Origin: an uncultured Burkholderiales bacterium
GTDB lineage: Bacteria > Pseudomonadota > Gammaproteobacteria > Burkholderiales > Casimicrobiaceae
Reading direction: 5' to 3'
Length of the DNA: 43,850 bases
Assembly (NCBI GenBank): GCA_937944385.1
Contig: CALDYQ010000033.1
Coordinates: 1 to 43,850, forward strand
Part shown: positions 40,739-43,850 of the stretch, one piece after another
How the letters are laid out: the number at the start of each line of letters is the position of its first letter
Numbering within the stretch: the first letter of the stretch is position 1
The notes under the pieces: generated by a model
The model's database searches: none
What the model was told of the DNA's origin: nothing
What the model saw: only the letters and a program-made list of their open reading frames with translations
Made by a program: the position numbers and the translations under genes

Positions 40739-43164
40739 GCTTCGTCGACCAGACAATGAGATCAGAACAGACATCCGAAACCGCTGTGCGTCTGAGCCGT
40801 TGGATTCGGCCTATCAGCCTGACGGCCGCATGCGCGGCAGTCCTGATGCATGCACCCGCGGGCGCCCAAGGCGCTCTGGCGACCGAGCTTGCACCCCGTC
40901 CACCGGCCAGCGCGCCCCAGACGCCAACGGCGGACCGGCCTGACCTGCGTTGGGGTGCCTCGGGCCAGCGAAATGGCGGCGCGCCCGCGGCCGCAACGTC
41001 TGTCGCATCGGGAGCTCCTGCGCCCACGTCCCCCAGCGTGGTGCGGCCGACGCAGCCTGCGGCCGCGCAGGCCAATCCGCCCGCACAGGCCGCGAGCGAA
41101 GACATGATGCTGGGGACCGGCAAGCTGTTCAACGCGCCCAGAACGCAGACCGCTCGTCCCGGCAGCGGCCGACCCGTGTCGTTCTCCTTTGAAAATGGCG
41201 ACATCCGGGAGATAGTGAAGAACATCCTCGGAGATCTTCTTGGCGAGAACTACATCATCGATCCGCGCGTGCAGGGTCAGATCACCATGCGGACGGCCAA
41301 GCCCATCCCCGAGTCGGATGCGGTGGCCATGCTTGAGTCGATCCTGCGGGGTCTCGGACACGTGCTCGTGCGTGAAGGAGCCTACTGGCGCGTGATGCCG
41401 GCTGCAGACGCGCGGGGGCTGATTAGTCCGGTGCCCGCGACCATGGATGCCCAACGCGGCATGGTCACTACGATCTACCCTGTCAAGTCGATCGGGGTGA
41501 ACGAGGCCAGGCGCCTGGTGGAGCCTTTCGTGCGTGACCCGCAGGCGACGTTGCGCGTCGATGAGTTGCGCAACCTGCTGTTCATCACCGCTTCCCAGCC
41601 CGAGACCCAGCGCATCCTCGAGGTGGTCGACATGTTCGATGTCGACCTGCTCGAAGGCATGTCCTTTGCCTTGTATCGACTGCAGAACGGCGACGTGAAG
41701 TCCGTGGTTGCCGACTACGAGCGTATCGTCGGCGGACAGGCCAACCCCTTCGCGGGGCTCCTGCGCGTGCTGCCGATCGAGCGCATGAACGCCGTGCTGC
41801 TGATCTCGCCTCAGGCGAAGGTGGTTCAGGATGCGCGGGTCTGGTTCGAGCGGCTCGACGCAGGCGGTGCGGAGACCGGATCCGGCCAGCGTCTTTACGT
41901 CTACAACTTGCAATACACGCAGGCCGAAAAGCTGCAGCCGGTCTTGCAGGCCGCGCTTTCCGGGCGCAGCACCGCCACACCTGCGCCGACGGTGGCACCC
42001 GGACAGCAGCAGAGCACTATCACCGCCCCGGTGAATCCCATTCCCGGGCAGCCGATCGTACAGCCAGGCAATGTTGCTGGCACACAACAGCAGCGGCCGC
42101 AGGCCGCGGGTGCAGCTGGAACCTCCGCGGCCGCTGCCGGGCAAGCGCTCGCACGCAATGCCACGATCGTCGCGGACAAGGACCGCAACGCCCTCCTGAT
42201 CGTGGCGACAGCGGCGGAGTACAACGCGATCGAGGCGGTCATCCGACGCCTCGACGTGCCGCCCAAACAAGTGGCCATCGAACTTCAGATCGCACAGGTG
42301 GCGCTCACCGGGGATTTCAAGTTTGGGCTGCAGTCCTATCTCCAGTCCGGAAAGTTCGATGCACCCGGCAACAACCTGAGCATCAATGAAGGCGCGCTCC
42401 GCGCCAATGCGAGTGGTTTGTTCACCTACACGTGGGGCAAGGGCGACGTGGTCAAGGCCATCCTGAGCGCGAGCCAGACCAAGGGGCAGACCCGAACCAT
42501 TGCGCAGCCGACGCTGATCACCATCGAGAACCAGAAGGCCACCTTCAATTCCGGAAAGCAGGTCTCCGTGCGTACGCAGACGTCCACCGGCACGGGCACC
42601 GTGGCGGGCACCGACTCCTTCCAGTACATCAACACCGGCATCAACATCAACTTCACGCCGCGTGTGACGGGGCGCAACATCCTGCTCGAGATCCAGCAGG
42701 AGATCAGCGATTCACAGCCGTCCAGCAATCCCGGCAACCCGAACCCAGACATCCTCCGCCGTGCCGCCTCGACCACGGTCATGGTGAGCTCGGGCGACAC
42801 GATGCTGATGGGTGGGCTGTTCGAGGAATCAGGTGGCAATGGCAGTTCGGGGTTTCCGCTGTTGTCGACCATCCCGGTGGTGGGCGCCCTCTTTGGCCAG
42901 CAAACTTGGAACCACAACCGCAGCGAACTGGTCATGTTGATCACGCCGCGCATCCTCGAGAACGAAGAGGACACGCGGCAGGTCGTCGATGAGCTCCGTA
43001 AGCGCCTGCAGGCGATCGAGCGCAACGCGCCCAGCGCATCCACCGAAGTGCTGCCCACGCGGGCGACCGATCGCGAGCGGATCGCCCGAGAGATTCGCGA
43101 ACTCGACGGCTCCCTGCGGGCGAGCGACCCCCCTCGTCAGCCTGAAACCGGCGGCCACAACTGA
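40735..43164 (+). CDS. gspD: Type II secretion outer-membrane secretin GspD
   Basis: A secretin of about 809 residues, forming the outer-membrane channel. The signal peptide ends near PAGAQG. After a Pro/Ala-rich linker come the N0 domain (VSFSFENGDIREIVKNILGDLLGENYIIDP), N1-N3 domains (including YPVKSIGVNEARRLVEPFV and NAVLLISPQAKVVQ), and a Gln/Pro/Ala-rich insert inside N3. The C-terminal secretin domain has VAIELQIAQVALTGDFKFGL, VSVRTQTSTGTG and SELVMLITPRIL. GTG 40735 is chosen for the GTGA overlap and GGAG ten bases upstream; ATG 40756 is an alternative. No GspS-type pilotin gene is seen. Confidence 0.94.
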   Translation: MSFVDQTMRSEQTSETAVRLSRWIRPISLTAACAAVLMHAPAGAQGALATELAPRPPASAPQTPTADRPDLRWGASGQRNGGAPAAATSVASGAPAPTSPSVVRPTQPAAAQANPPAQAASEDMMLGTGKLFNAPRTQTARPGSGRPVSFSFENGDIREIVKNILGDLLGENYIIDPRVQGQITMRTAKPIPESDAVAMLESILRGLGHVLVREGAYWRVMPAADARGLISPVPATMDAQRGMVTTIYPVKSIGVNEARRLVEPFVRDPQATLRVDELRNLLFITASQPETQRILEVVDMFDVDLLEGMSFALYRLQNGDVKSVVADYERIVGGQANPFAGLLRVLPIERMNAVLLISPQAKVVQDARVWFERLDAGGAETGSGQRLYVYNLQYTQAEKLQPVLQAALSGRSTATPAPTVAPGQQQSTITAPVNPIPGQPIVQPGNVAGTQQQRPQAAGAAGTSAAAAGQALARNATIVADKDRNALLIVATAAEYNAIEAVIRRLDVPPKQVAIELQIAQVALTGDFKFGLQSYLQSGKFDAPGNNLSINEGALRANASGLFTYTWGKGDVVKAILSASQTKGQTRTIAQPTLITIENQKATFNSGKQVSVRTQTSTGTGTVAGTDSFQYINTGININFTPRVTGRNILLEIQQEISDSQPSSNPGNPNPDILRRAASTTVMVSSGDTMLMGGLFEESGGNGSSGFPLLSTIPVVGALFGQQTWNHNRSELVMLITPRILENEEDTRQVVDELRKRLQAIERNAPSASTEVLPTRATDRERIAREIRELDGSLRASDPPRQPETGGHN

Positions 43165-43206
43165 TCCTTCCGCAGACGTTGTCCAAAGCGTCAATCACCA
43201 ACGTCC

Positions 43207-43850
43207 ATGACCACCATGACTGAAACAGTGATCCGATCCACCCCATCCCGACTCGACGTGCCAGCCGTGGTGATGGCAGCCTTCGTTGCTGGCGTTTTTT
43301 CCGCTGCGGTCGCGGCATCTACATCCACCGCCGAGCCGTCCCGCCAGGAGGCCGCGCCCGGCACCCCGGTCACACCCGGCGCCGTCCAGACCGCCGAACC
43401 TGCAAAGCCTGCCGAACCCGCAAAGCCCGCTGAGACCGCCAGTGAGGCGGCCAAATCGAGCGGGGCGCTCGAGCCGCCCCGTCGCCGCTGGGAGCCGCCG
43501 CCACCGCCGCCTCCGGCCACTGAGCGCGACCTGGAGCAGCAGGAGCGGGTGCTCAAGCGTGCCGCTGCCCGCTGGGAAGCCATCCGATCGAAGCAGTACG
43601 ACCGAGCTTACGAGTTCCTGAGCCCCGCGGGGCGGCTCGTGGTCGGCAAGGAGCGTCACATCGAGGCGCTCAAAGGCCTGCCGGTCCTTGACGCGCAGGT
43701 GACCGATGCCCTCTGCCGCAACGACAAGTGCCGGGTCACCGTCATGCAGACGGTCGAGATGACCGTGCCGCGTGTTGGAAAAAAACAACTCCGGTCCGCC
43801 GCCTTCGAGCAGTGGATCGTCGAAGGCGATCAGGTCTGGTTGCTCGTGCG
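43207..43850 (+). CDS. Pro/Ala-rich exported or membrane-anchored protein, 3' end outside window
   Basis: At least 214 residues, open to the right edge. A hydrophobic segment at about 18-38 (AVVMAAFVAGVFSAAVAAS) is a signal or anchor. It is followed by a linker with the repeated unit AEPAKP (about 65-80), then a Pro stretch (PPPPPPP) and a folded domain starting ERDLEQQERVLKRAAARWEAI. Within that, FLSPAGRLVVGKERHIEALKGLP and QVTDALCRNDKCRVTVMQTVEM contain a cysteine pair. I do not recognise the family. It begins 42 bases after gspD and may belong to the same transcript. Confidence 0.78.
   Translation, partial: MTTMTETVIRSTPSRLDVPAVVMAAFVAGVFSAAVAASTSTAEPSRQEAAPGTPVTPGAVQTAEPAKPAEPAKPAETASEAAKSSGALEPPRRRWEPPPPPPPATERDLEQQERVLKRAAARWEAIRSKQYDRAYEFLSPAGRLVVGKERHIEALKGLPVLDAQVTDALCRNDKCRVTVMQTVEMTVPRVGKKQLRSAAFEQWIVEGDQVWLLV

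Noticed and set aside
40900-41100. Pro/Ala-rich repeats in gspD as possible tandem repeats
   Set aside because: They are low-complexity linker coding without a regular unit, common in secretins and platform proteins of GC-rich bacteria.

Overview
The window is GC-rich, densely coded DNA from a betaproteobacterium, most likely Burkholderiales or a close relative. I base this on a LiuR-headed leucine degradation cluster, metK beside two lipid A acyltransferase genes, a cox operon carrying Burkholderiales-type accessory genes (DUF2244, a small cytochrome oxidase assembly protein, a DUF2909 protein, a SCO-like protein), and a type II secretion operon in the order gspE-F-G-H-I-J-K-L-M-C-D. I cannot name the species. 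No rRNA, tRNA, insertion sequence, phage gene or CRISPR array was seen.

Layout. (1) 1-604, minus strand: the N-terminal part of a CARF-type CRISPR-associated protein of the NE0113/TIGR02584 (ring nuclease/Csm6-like) family, running off the left edge. (2) 869-12204, plus strand: liuR, then liuA, a small membrane protein, a thiolase, an SDR, a second acyl-CoA dehydrogenase, a DsbA/HCCA-isomerase protein, liuB, liuC, liuD and liuE. Together these convert isovaleryl-CoA to acetoacetate and acetyl-CoA, with extra beta-oxidation-like enzymes. A 20-base LiuR-type palindrome lies before liuA. (3) 12224-13402, minus: metK with a hairpin in its leader. (4) 13587-17679, plus: two LpxL-family acyltransferases, a Sua5/TsaC-type enzyme and a glycerate kinase. 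(5) 17696-18949, minus: a BLUF photoreceptor and a YfcG-like glutathione transferase. (6) 19119-21652, plus: an unrecognised 107-residue protein behind a sigma-54-like site, then a YgiB (DUF1190) / YgiC (glutathionylspermidine synthase-like) / YjfL (DUF350) module behind a good sigma-70 promoter. (7) A convergent TANGO2/NRDE protein and an IclR-type regulator. (8) 23638-31675: the aa3-type cytochrome c oxidase operon and assembly genes (coxB, coxA, ctaG, coxC, surf1, ctaB), with an FNR-type box in front and a strong terminator after coxC. (9) A rubredoxin gene (minus), divergent from the type II secretion operon at 31959-43164, which is followed by a Pro/Ala-rich secreted or envelope protein cut by the right edge.

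The most notable observations are the CRISPR-associated CARF protein next to ordinary metabolic genes; coxB apparently split by a one-base shift that separates its cytochrome c part from an OmpA-like C-terminal domain; the absence of ctaA (heme A synthase) and a classical sco from an otherwise standard assembly cluster; the YgiB/YgiC/DUF350 envelope module with a possible RpoN-dependent unknown gene beside it; and several palindromic sites that predict regulation by LiuR, an FNR-type factor and an IclR-type factor. Most of the window is conserved housekeeping or catabolic DNA. I see no complete novel system, but the left edge and the region at 19.0-21.7 kb deserve follow-up.
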